From: Watersipora subatra
Taxonomy: Eukaryota; Bryozoa; Gymnolaemata; Cheilostomatida; Watersiporidae
Direction: 5' to 3'
Assembly: GCF_963576615.1 (NCBI RefSeq)
Contig: NC_088715.1
Location: forward strand, 1,380,001-1,444,000
DNA length: 64,000 bases
The notes under the pieces were generated by a model. It saw nothing but the letters and a program-made list of their open reading frames with translations, ran no database searches and had not been told where the DNA came from. A program made the position numbers and the translations under genes. Of the stretch, positions 23,166 through 35,314 are shown piece after piece (the stretch's first letter is position 1; each line of letters starts with the position of its first letter).

Positions 23166-23689
23166 CACATGCAAACTGTGCAAAAGTGCCAAATGTGCAC
23201 TTTTAATGATCAATTAGTATTACCTTTCACAATTATTGTTTTTTGAAATTGTTAAAAACTAATTTAAAACCATTTCAAAAGATTCTTTAAAATTAAAAGT
23301 GTTCAGAAGGAGTTTAAAATTAAAAAGTGATTTAAAAGAAGAAAGTGCCGCTCTAATGGAGGCTGGTGTTGTATGTTTCAAAAAGCTCATCAGAATTCGT
23401 TGTGGATAAATTTAACCCTAATATTGGTGAAGCAAATGTCGCCTATAACTTGCTTTCTTTTCTGGATGAGTAATATTAACAATTTTATGCGCAATAAATC
23501 TGCTAACTTACCTCAAACTTGTCAAATATATTTTAATAAATATGCATTGAGAAGCCAAGAAAGATCTTTGCTGAATATCTATGGCTTACAATTAACCTGC
23601 GATGATATTATAGTCTGTGGCCTACTGTGCAATTCTTTGGAAGTTTCAATTTTTATTCCATGCTAAATTTGAAGACATATTTTTATTTT

Positions 23690-24240
23690 ATATTTCTATT
23701 TAACAATATTACGTAGCAGCTTGTCATTTAACATTGATATGTTTGCTACGGTTTGCCTAAACTAGTTTTTTATGTGCAATAGAAGTGGAGTTATGAGCAT
23801 CCATCCAATGTAAAATCAGATTACTTCAACAATGCTATCATATAATATGTTATAAAACTCAAAATTTATAAGTTATATAATTGTAACCTATCAATTGATA
23901 AAAATATATATTTAAGAACAAGTGACATAATTAAACCTACTTATAATACATGCCACAACAAAATTGATGTTTTTAAAACAAAAATATTTTATTCATTCGC
24001 TAGGTCAGCTGCATTCTGATCAATCCTTTCGATCGAACAAACATCTTCTGATTGTTCAGCACCTTCCACAATGTTTTCTGACCGCAACTATTTTTCTGCG
24101 CTGCTGAATTAGTCGATGTTAGCGTCAAAGATATATTTTAGCAGAGCCATGCTTTTACACGTTGCAATTTGCACACATACATGTGATGATGAACTTTTTG
24201 CCGCATACGAGTTACGTACAACTTTTATCCTAAAACTAGT
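23690..24240. repeat. Dispersed repeat, copy 2 (partner at 30-590)
   Basis: Same orientation and order of blocks as at the window start. Confidence 0.55.
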
Positions 24241-24247
24241 TGTTCAA

Positions 24248-24330
24248 ATAGAGGTGGCGTTCAATTAAAGGGTGGCGCCCTATTTTTCAACACTTCTCCT
24301 ATAGTTGCAGTCAAATAAAAGTTCTAAAGT
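24248..24330. repeat. Short dispersed repeat shared with the window end
   Basis: The elements 'aatagaggtggcgttcaatt', 'aaaggg.ggcg' and 'ccctatttttcaac' also occur around 63905-64000 in rearranged or inverted form. This looks like a MITE-class repeat whose full ends I cannot define. Confidence 0.4.
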
Positions 24331-25300
24331 ATATGAGGTTCAACTAGTGCTGCACGATAAAACGATATTACATGATAGGTGTCGATTCCGTGTGGGACGA
24401 TTTCATTTTGAGGCGTTTTGTGGGTCGACTCGGTAATCGGGTACATCCACGTTTTTGATATCATGTGAAGGCGAGAAGTATCTGTGTTTAATTGAGAGAA
24501 CCAACATTGGTTATCACCGGCTTTCGTGACTCAATATCGGCACAGCAGTAGTTCTTGAAAACTTATTTGCAAGCCCGCAAATTTCCTTTCTCGTTGGGAA
24601 TCTTCTAGAAACAGGCTGGCAAGCTAGACAAAAGGTTTCATAAACAATAATTTTATTCATTATTTTACAAAGTGAAGTTGAACTGTTGAAATAGTCAAAC
24701 AAAGCAGGTTTTAGTGATCGCTCTCTAATATATTCTAACCTAAAGTGTGTTTAGAAAATGTGATCACAACTATTGCTACTCGTCCGTATGTAATAATAAA
24801 TAAACTAATTACTAATTAAGTTAAATTTGATTAAATTATTTTTGGTTTGGCATTAAGTAAAGGAAGCTATAAATAACAAGTATTATATAAATAATAAAAT
24901 TGGTTGAATAGGATTGCCATTATTATAAGGCCAGACAACAAAGCATTGATTGCCTAAAAGTAATAACATTATTAATACTACTTATTTGCCAATTATCATT
25001 ATTTCAATTCAAATTCAATTTTTATTATATAGGTATATAAATCAATTTATACATGCATGCAGTGAGTGACTGTAGTTGTATCAGTTTGGTTGCAACTCTG
25101 GAAGAACTAAAGATAAACTTCATGACAGTGCTTATTTCATTAATTTAAGTTTAAATGTAAAATGCTGAAATAAAATCAGCGAACATAGTAACTATAGTAG
25201 GTTAGTACCATCCATGTATCAGGGGAAAATGTTACTTCATCCTCTTAGATATTTAAAAGCATGAAATATGAAATGTTTTATTAATCATTCAATTCATATA
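24331..25300. other. No recognisable gene
   Basis: AT-rich sequence without supported features. Confidence 0.35.
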
Positions 25301-25304
25301 ATAC

Positions 25305-25702
25305 TGTATGCATCATCGTCATATATCTATGGTATGCATAATATTCATATATCTATGGTATGCATAATCGTCATATATATATGGTATGCATCATCATCAT
25401 ATATCTATGGGATGCATCGTCGTCATATATCTATGGTATGCATCATCATCATATATCTATGGTATGCATCATCATCATATATCTATGGTATGCATCATCG
25501 TCATATATCTATGGTATGCATCATCATCATATATCTATGGTATACATCATCATCATATATCTATGGTATGCATCATCGTCATATATCTATGGTATGTATC
25601 ATCATCATATATCTATGGTATGCATCATTGTCATATATCTATGGTATGCATCATCGTCATATATCTATGGTATGCATCATCGTCATATATCTAGGGTATG
25701 CA
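25305..25702 (+). repeat. 26-bp satellite, about 15 copies
   Basis: The unit is ggtatgcatcatcgtcatat plus atctat (26 bases), with mostly a/g variation inside cat-cat-catcat/cgt. Because 26 is not a multiple of three, all three forward phases are open and give the same repetitive peptide, so these are not genes. The array ends about 30 bases before a possible splice acceptor and the BED-finger fragment. Confidence 0.9.
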
Positions 25703-25752
25703 ATGCATAAGGCGTCATGTTAATATTTTGCAGGTTGCTTTGCTCGAATTCA

Positions 25753-26235
25753 ATGGAAGGTGACAGCGGGTTCAATATTCAGATGATATCACAGTCTGAC
25801 ATGCTTGTAGCTAGTAGCAGTACACTGAGTAGTCCGAGCACAAGTAATGTTGAAGTTATAGCCACCAGAAAACGCTCACCTCTGCGGGCATTGTTCTTAA
25901 ACTCCAAGGACGATAAGAATTGAGTATTATGCCAGTTGGGTGCCGATACACAGACCAGCAAAGTTAAAAGCAAGGACAGCTCAATGACAAACCTCTATTC
26001 ACACTTACGTTGTCATCATCCTGCTAACTATGCTGAGATTGCACCAGTGCCAGCCATTAGAAGTACCTCAAGACCCGCTACCAAAATAAAAGCCAGCCAA
26101 TCCACAATTAAGGAGACAATGCAGCAAAAAATCCTTACAGCCAAGACAGTTAACGATTTTTTAACCTGTTGTTTGTTTGTTAGTTCAAACCTGTGTAACC
26201 GCTCCCAGACAGTTTTTTTTTCTGCTGCTTTCTAG
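25753..26235 (+). pseudogene. Broken BED zinc-finger (ZBED/hAT-like) fragment
   Basis: From ATG 25753 the frame encodes MEGDSGFNIQMISQSD and a Ser-rich linker, then reaches TGA at 25921-25923. The same frame continues as VLCQLGADTQTSKVKSKDSS and MTNLYSHLRCHHPANYAEI. The second half is a BED finger: a Cys, the 'S-x-TNL--HL--HHP--Y' signature and the His pair. The TGA sits exactly where the first Cys of the Cys-x2-Cys pair is expected. BED fingers bind DNA and are found in hAT transposases and ZBED proteins. After about 50 more residues the frame degenerates and ends at 26235, with no transposase core or hAT dimerisation domain following. I read this as a truncated, disabled transposase-derived gene. 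A TTTTGCAG acceptor at 25726-25733 could mark an exon start. Confidence 0.6.
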
Positions 26236-27752
26236 AGCACCCCTAGCTTGGGTCTTCTACTGTTATCTGATCTGGTTTGTTGGTAGCCAGCAGCCCTAAA
26301 CCCAGGCCATGACTGTGTGGCAGGTTACAGCTGCTGCACAGTCAGCGCCTGGTTGCAGGCTAAATTGTTGACACTGTAGCAGCTGGTTGTATCTCAAAGA
26401 AAGGGTTTCACTCAATTCAAGCTGTTTGAGAATGAAGTAAATGTAATCAAATATACTCAATTTTCATTCCTACGCTAGATTAGATGTGCTTTGACACCCT
26501 GTTAGAGAGAAAAGACAACCCCTAATTTTTTGGTGCTTCGACACATTTATCGCTTTTGTATTTCCGTTTCTTTGTGTGCTCAACGTCACAATAATCGAGT
26601 GAGCATAACTCCAAAGTTTTGATACTGAATGATATAGATAGGTCACAGGGCCAATATATTGTTTTGGCTTATTGTGTCATATTGCACAGAACTAGGTTCA
26701 ACCAAATTGGCTGCTCTCCGATTTTTAGATGAACTTAAGTAAATTGATAAAGGTTTGTCATTGATATTTTCCAGCTCATCAGTAAAATATATTCTTTTTT
26801 GTATGTAATCTTATCTCCTGGTGACAAACTAACAAGTCGGCGCTAGCTCGTATCTAAACAGATTAGCTCTCAACGCTCGTCTAAAGCCTCCAGCTCTTTG
26901 TAGTATATCAGTCGTTCACACCCTTTAACTATTTTAAAAGATTCCGATAAATGGACTTATGAGAAAAGGGCCTGAGGCTACAAAAATCAATAATCTTAAA
27001 AGGGATTCAAAACTGTTTTCAGTTTTAAACAACTGTGCGCACAATCGCTCAAGGAGTTACCTACTCTTGCCATATATCAACATAAATATAGCTGGATCAA
27101 AATATCTTCAGTGTTGGACTTGTTTCATATGGTTGGATAAGACTGCAGATTACAATGTGCTTCTTAGTCTAGACCATTGATTCTTAATTATTTCTTGTCA
27201 TGTTTACCCATGACTATAAGTAGTACTATTTGTCTATAAGATTGTTATAAGTACAACTCTGCATGAAACTGTATCATTATTAATCTTCATGAAAATATAA
27301 GAATATACACCAGGTTACAACAAAAGTAACTTTATTAGCTGCCAAAGACATGATTAAACACATCATACCGCTGCTCTGTGCACAGTGTGCATGCTCAGTG
27401 CAGACAAAACCTTCATACTGCAGGGCAAATGCTTTCTGCACATAATGAGTGAGTCATTGTTCCTTAATATAGTGAAGGTGCAATATCACTTTATCCATGC
27501 ACAATAAGATAACAAAAATGACAAACATGCAAAGACTTGCTAGCTACTTATAGAGTAATAAAATATTAAAACATAAATAAAAAATATATAATATAAGATA
27601 GAGAGGAAAATATGTGAGTTTTAACTGTTTGTATTGTGATGATTACCAGTAGAATTCATGTCACCAGGAGTCTGTAGGTATATGATAATTGAGTTAGCTT
27701 TATCTACATGGCTGCCACATCTAAATGTACAAATGTTAGATATGAAAAAATA

Positions 27753-27828
27753 ATGCTTCCCATGGGATTCCAACTCACTACTTTTAGTTCATCTGCACAA
27801 CACACCAATACCCACACTAATTGATAAC
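27753..27828 (-). repeat. tRNA-derived SINE head
   Basis: On the minus strand a polymerase III B-box-like GAGTTGGAATCC (27765-27776) follows a 'ttagtgtgggtattggtgtg' A-box-like region. The counterpart in unit copy 2 has the perfect GAGTTCGAATCC. It is too degenerate to be a functional tRNA. Confidence 0.45.
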
Positions 27829-28436
27829 TTTTTCACATTTAGTAATAAACATGCAGTTAGTTATTCCCCTTACAATCTCTCACAACACACCAGACTACCA
27901 GGGTGTTAGTTATTAATATAATTAGTAGTGATGAGCCCATATGACAGCCTTTAGTCACATTGATATGACAGTTTACTGTTCTAGTACTAACAGGCCTAAT
28001 GGTAAAAGTTAGCTAATACCAGGAGTTGCCTTCTGCTGCAGTTTTCTGATGTAAACGCATAGATGTGCACAATGGTAGAAGTCATAATAGACAGTCAACC
28101 CTCGGCAGTTTGTTAAAGTAGCAATTTCTTTTTTAAAGCATTAAAACTTTAAATAAATAAATTTTTTTTATATATAATAACAATGCCAACAAACACAGTA
28201 TATTTTTGGAGTTTTAAATCACACTTAATAGCAGATTTTAAAAAAATACTATGAATTAAAATATATTGCTCACAATTCAGAATTAAAAAATGTCCTTTGA
28301 AGATGATTTGCAATAACAGAATGAAAGAAAACCTCAGCTGAAACACCCAAATAAATATGAATATCTACTAGTAGCCTGACAATCTAGAGTGTAGTGAGAG
28401 ATCATCAAGTGGTATGATAAATCACAGACTGGGCAA

Positions 28437-28512
28437 ATTGATTGGTGCAGGTATTATAGTGTCTCCCTATTAAGCTACACATCATGAGTTCAAGTCCTGT
28501 GCAAGGCAATTT
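28437..28512 (+). repeat. tRNA-derived SINE head
   Basis: The sequence is attggtgcaggtattatagtg, then a B-box-like GAGTTCAAGTCCT at 28486-28498, then a T-rich stretch. The counterpart is at 43298-43370. Confidence 0.4.
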
Positions 28513-28845
28513 TTTTATCCTGGTCTCAGATCTTGGCTTCAGACATACGCTGAGTTTATTGCGGTAAAGATTTCATGCCTAACTCTTTTGTCAACAAATT
28601 AGTTTCTTCGACAAGACATAATTGAATAGGTAAAACCTAGTATCTGACAAGGGTGCATATAAGCTGTCATAACCTTTAAACCCCGCCGTCTTTAAAAATT
28701 GATTTTTATACAAGATTGTAATTTTGAAATTATACAGTACGAGTACTCTGACAGGGTGACAGGCTAGTGTGCTGTGAGAGATCAACCACTTGATAAGGTT
28801 TAGACGACAGCTTTATGTACAATTATTCTGTAAAGTTCATGAATG

Positions 28846-28920
28846 ACCGATTAGTGCAGTTGTTAAGGCGTTGTCAACCAGGCAGCATGTTGTGAGTTCA
28901 AATCATCTACAGAGCAATAT
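28846..28920 (+). repeat. tRNA-derived SINE head
   Basis: The sequence is gattagtgcagttgttaagg followed by GAGTTCAAATCAT (28894-28906). The counterpart at 43706-43780 has GAGTTCAAATCCT. Confidence 0.45.
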
Positions 28921-28935
28921 TTTATTTCAACTTCC

Positions 28936-29545
28936 AGACCTTTTTCCTCACATAAATTTCCCCCAGTGCTATATTGGAGTTGTCTTCTTCAAAAGGGTAT
29001 ATTCTGTTAGCAATGAATTGAAGAATATGATATAACAGCTTGTAACCATCAGCCTAGTATTCAGATGCTCCTAATACTGCAACAGACCGTATATCTTTTG
29101 GTTGTGGAAAATATACACAAATAATATTGAACGCTAGATTTTGCATTGTTAGAATATTCAGCAAAATATTTGCAAAAATGCCCTGGCCTAGCTGTATATA
29201 TCACCTGAAAGAAAAATCAACAACTTAGCCATCAAAGAAAACACATCAGGCTCACAAGTTCTTCTAGTATACATAGCGCATCAATGGGTGCGCTACACTG
29301 GGTAACCAACAAAAAAATAACCACTATGTGGTATCTGGTACTATCGTTCAGACATCCAACATTGTTAGCACTTGCTAATGCAGCCTGTTATGTGATTATT
29401 GTCTTTTGATGTACTACATACCAATTGAAAGAAAAGTCAAAAAATTAACTTCTGGCCGAAATGCACCAGTTCTATGCACCAAATTATTTCTTTCAGTACT
29501 AGTTCACATTGTTTATATGTGGTTAATGAGGGAAAAAATTATTAC
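28936..29545 (+). repeat. Left inverted repeat of element T, outer part
   Basis: It matches the reverse of 39930-40484, for example 'cataaatttcccccagtgct', 'ttgaagaatatgatataaca' and 'aactctggccgaaatgcac'-type stretches. It ends at ATTAC, where the BEL element inserted, and resumes at 37912. Confidence 0.75.
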
Positions 29546-30324
29546 TGTAAGATTCTTAGTATCATGATATCATATCTTAAATTCATAGTATCATTGTCAG
29601 CATATTTAGAAGTAGGAATAGCCCTATAAATAGCAATTACGCATCAAATCCAAACAACGTAAACACATGTCGAAACACAGCATTCAGCTAATTCATGATA
29701 TCACCAGTTACCTTGTGTGTAAATCAACAATTGATAGCATATCACATCCGGATAGTCACAATCTGTCAGCAACATGTGACCTTTTTCCTTTATATAGCAA
29801 TTTTGTTGCCTTTATGAAACAATTATGATTCACGATGTTTTTCTGATATTTTCCTTTTGGATCTACAAAAGAGCACCCTTCTTCATTCTTACTCTGCGGC
29901 TCATCCAGAAAACAAGCAAATTCTGCGATGAGCATTGTAAACCTTTTACTTCAACACATATCATTTTAAAGAAGATACTTGGAAAATTATACGAACTTCA
30001 TCTCTTTGCCTTTACTGGGTATCCTGTCTGGAGCCAACAAGGTATTTTCTATCTTAATGCATATTTTTGAAGCATTTCTTATAATTGGATTCATTGAATT
30101 GATGGCTGCTATGTTTAAATATGAAACAAAAATAATTCTTGTATTTTATCATGTAACATGCATTGTTTTATCTGAATTATATAATCAAAGACAATGTTAT
30201 TTGAATATTTACTATGCTTATTTTATCCATAGTTTTCACGGTGAAACTGTGGTGATAGAAATAAAACACTAGCATCACAACTCATCAGTTGAATTCCTTC
30301 TCACAAGACGTTATACGCAGTACA
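29546..30324 (+). repeat. BEL 5' LTR
   Basis: It begins TGTAAGATTCTTAGTATCAT and ends CGCAGTACA. Short open frames of 80-97 residues inside occur in both LTRs and are not supported as genes. No TATA box was assigned with confidence. Confidence 0.92.
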
Positions 30325-30879
30325 GTGAAAACTTGATGCTCAGTGAAAGCTTGGACTTCCAGTGAAACCTGTCGGTAAAGATCTGGAGCAGCAATACAAA
30401 CTGCAACCTCAACGAGAACGTAAGAACACATTCTCAACAAACAAGGTATGAGTGATTACTAAAACTGAGACAGCGATTCTACAGAAACCTGGCAGTAACT
30501 CCACAACAGTAACTCCGTATAGGGACGGTAATCCTGAAATTGGTAACCCTGCACTTCTGAACAATTTGAAACTGTTTATGTCAGTAAACAATTCTTGTCA
30601 GTCAACTGTAAATTTAATATCAGTAGACTTTAACTTAATTAGTGAAGCCTTCTTTGCATCATAATAACTTTCTTGTTGTAGCAATCAACGATATTAACAA
30701 ATTTCGTTATTGTAAAGCTGGTGATATCAGACAATTAGTTGAATACTCATTGTCATAATCATCATAGCGTACAAAGCTCCCATCTTGCGCTAATTGCTAT
30801 AGGATAGGAATAGCTTAAGTTACTTGCTGCGGCATTATTATTAGGATAGCAGCCGTGTTTACACCTTTATTGTGTTGCG
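30325..30879 (+). other. BEL 5' leader
   Basis: This is the untranslated region between the 5' LTR and gag. Three copies of cagtgaaa at 30323, 30341 and 30360 lie about one 18-19-base period apart at its start. I could not match the primer-binding site to a tRNA. Confidence 0.5.
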
Positions 30880-33148
30880 ATGGCCTCACTGGAGAGTGGA
30901 TTGCCCACTGCTGATACCTCACCAGGTGACCAGCCATTGCAAAATCTAGCTTCAAATTTTAATGAAAACTTCCAACTTCACCCTGATATTTCTGGTAATA
31001 TGGATGTTAGGACTAAACAATCAAAGGCTAATGCTTCCACAGTGTCAGTAACTGATGAAATCACAGTAGATAAATTGCCCAAAACTGATGAGCGCCGCAG
31101 CTCAGAGCGCATTAAAAACATGGCAATTAAACAACAGTTGTATGACGAAATCAATCAAATTGTGCTACAGCTGACTGAAATGAAAAAAGCTGTCATGCAA
31201 GAACTAAAATCTGGTACTAGTACAGAAAGGCTGAATCAAATGAAAATAAATTTAGAAGTGAGCATGAAAGAGATCACGGACACCCACAACACAGTAAAAC
31301 TGACTATAGAAACTGTAGAGCCATCAACAGTTAAGGCAGTTGATAGGATAGTGCATGACATACAACTACTGCTAAGCACAATAGAGCAAGTGCAAACCAA
31401 AACTGATAGCAGGTCTATCCGTTCCAAATCAAGCATGCGATCACGAGGTTCAAGCCACCACTCATCCTCCATCAGAATGATGGCAATGGAAGCAGCCGTT
31501 GAAGCCGCTGAAAAAGAAGCCAAGCTAGCTGCCTTGATAGAAGCGCAGCAAGCCAAAAAAGAGCATGCTGCCCAGCAACACAAGCTGAATGAAATCAAAT
31601 TGCGGAGTGAACTAAATGCAGTGAAAAGAAAATCGGAAATATTTCAAAAGGCAGCAATAGAAGAGGAGCAGGAGGAATATAGATTCCTTAGCGTTGGTAG
31701 TGTGCTGTCAGTAGTTAGCAACAAACCTCCCCATGCTAAAAATGATGCGAGAAGTAAGTCGCTGCCACCAGACAACGCCTCACAACCACAACATGCAGAA
31801 CAACAAGCTAAACCTGCACCAATTGGAACCATTCAGCCAGCTCCCACACCTAATCCGATGCCGGCTGCCAAAAACCAGCCTGTTACATCCAACCATGCGC
31901 TCCCGCATGTTTCAAATCATGCTGATAAAACCCCACTTGATGTAATTGACTCCGACGATGATGATCTACCCGCCGCAAACGAACTAAATCCCAACATAAC
32001 AGTGCAGTCGTGGAATCTAAGTGATAGAAGTGTGCCAAGCAAAACAATTCACACACCAGCATCAGAAATGTCTGAAATCTCTGCCAGTGCAATCAATAGA
32101 CTCACTACTGGCATAGAGCAGGCCATTACATCGGCATATTCAATGTCAAGATTGCCCCTCCTGAACCCACGAAGTTCTTTGGTGATCCACTGCAATACTC
32201 AGATTGGAAACTCTCATTTGACAGTCTCATTGGGAAACAAAATCTTTCATCCATTGAAAAACTTCACTATCTCAAAAGATATGTTGGAGGAAAAGCAGAA
32301 GCAGCAATCAGTAGTTTCTTTCTTTTGCAAAGCCCGCAAGCCTATGAAAAAGCCATGGCCGCCTTGACAAAGCAATTTGGGAACCCATTCACAATCTCCG
32401 AGGCATTCCGCAGTAAAATTGATTCTTGGCCTAGGGTTGGAAACAAGGAGGGAGATGCCTTGAGATTATTTTCTGATTTTCTGCAGCAATGTCTAGCAGC
32501 CATGGATGAAATCCCAGAACTGCAGATATTGAACGACTCTAGAGAAAACAAAAGATTGCTTCAAAAGCTTCCGGAATGGATGGTACTCAAATGGGCTTGG
32601 CATGTCAATACCTACCAAAACAAACACATGGTTTTCCCACCATTCTCAGTGTTCTGTCGCTTCATTGAGAAGGAGGCAGAGATCGCATGCTGTAGTCTGT
32701 TTCAAGCCACTCATATCAATCAAAACAAACCTGCTAGCAAGAAAACAACCACCATGGTCACCAACTATGAACAAAAGGCCTGAGTCAATGAGAAGAAATG
32801 CCTGTACTGTGACATGACCAATCACAATACAGACACTTGCTCAAGCTAGGGAAGCTCCTCTTCAAGGAGCTGCATGATTTCGTGAGGTCAAAATGCCTGT
32901 GCTACTCCTGCTTTGAACCATAAAAACACACCAGCAAGGACTGTAGCAAACCCAAAACTTGCAGAATCTGCAAAAATTCTCACCCAACTGCTCTTCACAC
33001 CAAGAAGACAACCCCTAAGGTAAGCAATGGGGAACAAAAGACTCCAATTCCGCCTCAACAGAAACATGAGGTCAAACCACCAAAACCTGTTGACAACACA
33101 AAAGAAACAACTCCCGTGATTTCTTCTGAAACTAAACAATCTAGTTGA
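30880..33148 (+). pseudogene. gag: BEL gag, frameshifted
   Basis: This is the capsid/nucleocapsid precursor region. The N-terminal 400 residues from ATG 30880 are polar and coiled-coil-like, with an Ala/Lys/Glu-rich helix near residues 205-260. The frame changes near 32147, in a short A-rich stretch, to the frame that holds the conserved BEL capsid-like block (ending 32783). Stops follow at 32781 (TGA) and 32847 (TAG). A second frame change occurs between 32849 and 32890, with stops at 32921 and 33146. Zinc-knuckle residues are still readable: CLYCDMTNHNTDTC (C-x2-C-x4-H-x4-C) near 32800 and CRICKNSHPTALH near 32961. The protein is not expressible as one chain. Confidence 0.8.
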
Positions 33149-33181
33149 CTATCTAGTGATCAGAACTTACAGGCCATCAAC

Positions 33182-33421
33182 GTGAAAACAACCATGTGTG
33201 CAAACTCAGATGGCTTGGCTTGGATAGTACCTGTATGGATAAGTACTTCCGAAAGTGAAAATGATGAAATGCTAGTGTATGCACTTGTAGATTCTGCTTC
33301 AGATACCACCTATATATCTGATAATGTCATGAACAAACTTCAACCAAATCACAAAGTCACAAATCTCTCTATGACAACCCTCACATCTCAAAATGTTGAC
33401 GTTAAAAGCTGTGAAGTTTAA
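33182..33421 (+). pseudogene. BEL protease region
   Basis: It reads VYALVDSASDTTYISD, the aspartic protease motif of the Pao class (usually D-S-G-S-D), here D-S-A-S-D with Gly to Ala. The frame stops at TAA 33419-33421 and continues unchanged afterwards, so this is a nonsense lesion inside one polyprotein. It acts in processing Gag-Pol in the intact family. Confidence 0.7.
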
Positions 33422-33463
33422 AACCTTTTAGTTAGAGGCTTCAATGATGAAACTTGGCATGCA

Positions 33464-35314
33464 TTGCCAACTGTATATTCCCATGCAAATATTCCAGTAA
33501 AGAAATCTGAAATTCCAACACCAACCAATCTCATTCAGTGGCCGCATCTGGTAAAAGTAGCAAACAGCTTACCTAGCGGCAAAATGAATATTCCTGTAGG
33601 CTTGTTGATAGGTCGTGACTTCGGCAAAGCATTCAAACCCACTGAAATTCTGAAAGGAAACCATGACAATGAACTGTTTGCTATGAAAACCAACATAGGA
33701 TGGCTTGTTATGGGCAAGACAAATTCAGATCATAGAACATTTGCAACAATTGTAGACCAGCCAGTAAACCGTTCTGTAGTAACGTTCCAATGTAGTGCGA
33801 GTACACGTAAAGACATACAGAAGCTCATAGATATTTTTGACCGTGACTTTGCTGATTCTGATGACAGTAGTTTAGGTATGTCTGTAGATGATAGACAATT
33901 TATGGAAATTATGCAAACTAAAATCCACCAAGACAATGACAAGAGAGTTGTCATGCCTCTGTCATTTAAAACATCTCCTTTACAACAAAACACAAAGCAC
34001 GCTGCCATGCATAGGTTTAAAATGCTAGAAATCAAATTTGCCAGGGACCAGATATATAAGCAACAGTACATAGAATTCATGAATGACATAATCAAAAAAC
34101 ACGAAGCCACCAAGGTACATGATGAGAATGATGTTGCAAACGACTGGTACATTCCGCACTTTGGAGTGTACCACCTCAAAAAACCAGACAAGATTCGTGT
34201 TGTATTTGATTGTGCTGTCAAGGTGGGAGGAGTAAGCTTGAATAACTTCCTTCTACAGGGACCAGAGCACATAAATTGCTTGCAAGGGAATTTGTTAAGG
34301 TTCCGAAAAGGACCTGTTGCTGTCATGGGGGACATCGAAAGAATGTTCCATCAATTCCGTGTTTTGCCAGAACACCAGAGATTCCTCAAATTTATATGGT
34401 ACGATGAAAATACCAAACCAGCAACATTCAAAATGCAAGTGCATCTGTTTGGTGCACGTTCATCGCCTGCTTGTGCTACCTATGGACTGAGGTATCTCGC
34501 TAATCAGTATGAGAAAGAAAATCCTGGCTCTCATGCTCCAACACTAATCCATCGGAACTTTTATGTCGATGATGCGTTGGCCAGTGTTGACTCTCCCAAA
34601 GAAGCAATCAAACTGATACAGGACACACAAAAGCTTTGTGCTTCTGAAAATCTGTGGATACATAAAATTGTATCCAACTGCCGTGAAGTCATGGAAGCAA
34701 TACCCAAGACTGAACACAGCAGCTCACTGCAAAATCTCCACATTCACACTGATAACCTTCCTAAAGAGACGTCATTAGGTGTCACATGGGACACTGAAAT
34801 TGATGCATTCACATTCAAATTTGACCTAACCCTAGAAAAACCAAATACTAGAAGGGGAGTGCTCTCAACTGTTGCCTCTCTCTTTGATCCTACTGGGTTT
34901 GTCTCACCCGCTATTTTAAATGGCAAGTTGATCCTGCAAGAAATCTGTAAATCTAACTCAGCTTGGGACACTCCACTTGAAGGTCCTATACTTCAAAAAT
35001 GGAAACAATGGAAGGCCCAAATGCGTCACATTGACCAAATTCAAATTCCAAGGTGTTTGAAACCAAACTACCTTCAAGTAGTTCAGACAGCTGAGCTTCA
35101 CACCTTCGCTGATGCAAGCACATCTGGCTACGGTCAGTGCGCTTACCTTCGTCTAAAAGACAAGGCCAATCATGTTCATGTTTCACTGCTAGCTAGTAAA
35201 GCTAAAGTAGCACCTCTCAAATCTGTTACCGTTCCACGTCTTGAACTCCAGGCTGCTCCTGGAGCTGTCAGACTTGCTAACAAAATCCAAGAAGAAATTG
35301 ACATCCCTGATTAA
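33464..35314 (+). pseudogene. pol: BEL pol: A17-type region, reverse transcriptase, start of RNase H
   Basis: The reading frame is the same as the protease region. The first ~100 residues hold the retropepsin/A17-like tail (GLLIGRDFGKAF). Reverse transcriptase motifs are VRVVFDC-type near 34195, GDIERMFHQ (catalytic Asp at 34331) and FYVDDALAS (Asp pair at 34568-34573). RNase H begins with TFADAST (Asp at 35111) and RLELQAA (Glu at 35243). A TAA at 35312 cuts the RNase H domain before its next Asp (FSDST at 35333). It copies the RNA into cDNA in active relatives. Confidence 0.85.

Larger units (their letters stand above)
26285..28940 (+). repeat. Tandem unit U, copy 1, left part
   Basis: It aligns over its whole length, in the same orientation, with 41065-43795: 'agccagcagccct', 'tttctcaaagaaagggtttc'-type, 'gacaacccctaattttttgg', 'gcagggcaaatgctt', 'aagatgatttg.aataacag' and 'tctgacagggtgacaggcta'. 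The unit contains several tRNA-like SINE heads but no open coding region. It is cut at about 28940 by an inserted inverted-repeat element, and the missing right end of the unit is at 40481-41064. Confidence 0.8.

Noticed and set aside
25305-25702. CRISPR-like array
   Set aside because: Units are contiguous and nearly identical without spacers, so this is a satellite; the genome is eukaryotic.
25268-25723. Long His/Met/Ile/Tyr-rich frames in three phases
   Set aside because: These are the 26-bp satellite translated in all three forward phases.
29825-30272. 81- and 97-residue frames, repeated at 37412-37859
   Set aside because: They lie wholly inside the BEL LTRs, so their repetition follows from the LTR duplication; no known domain.
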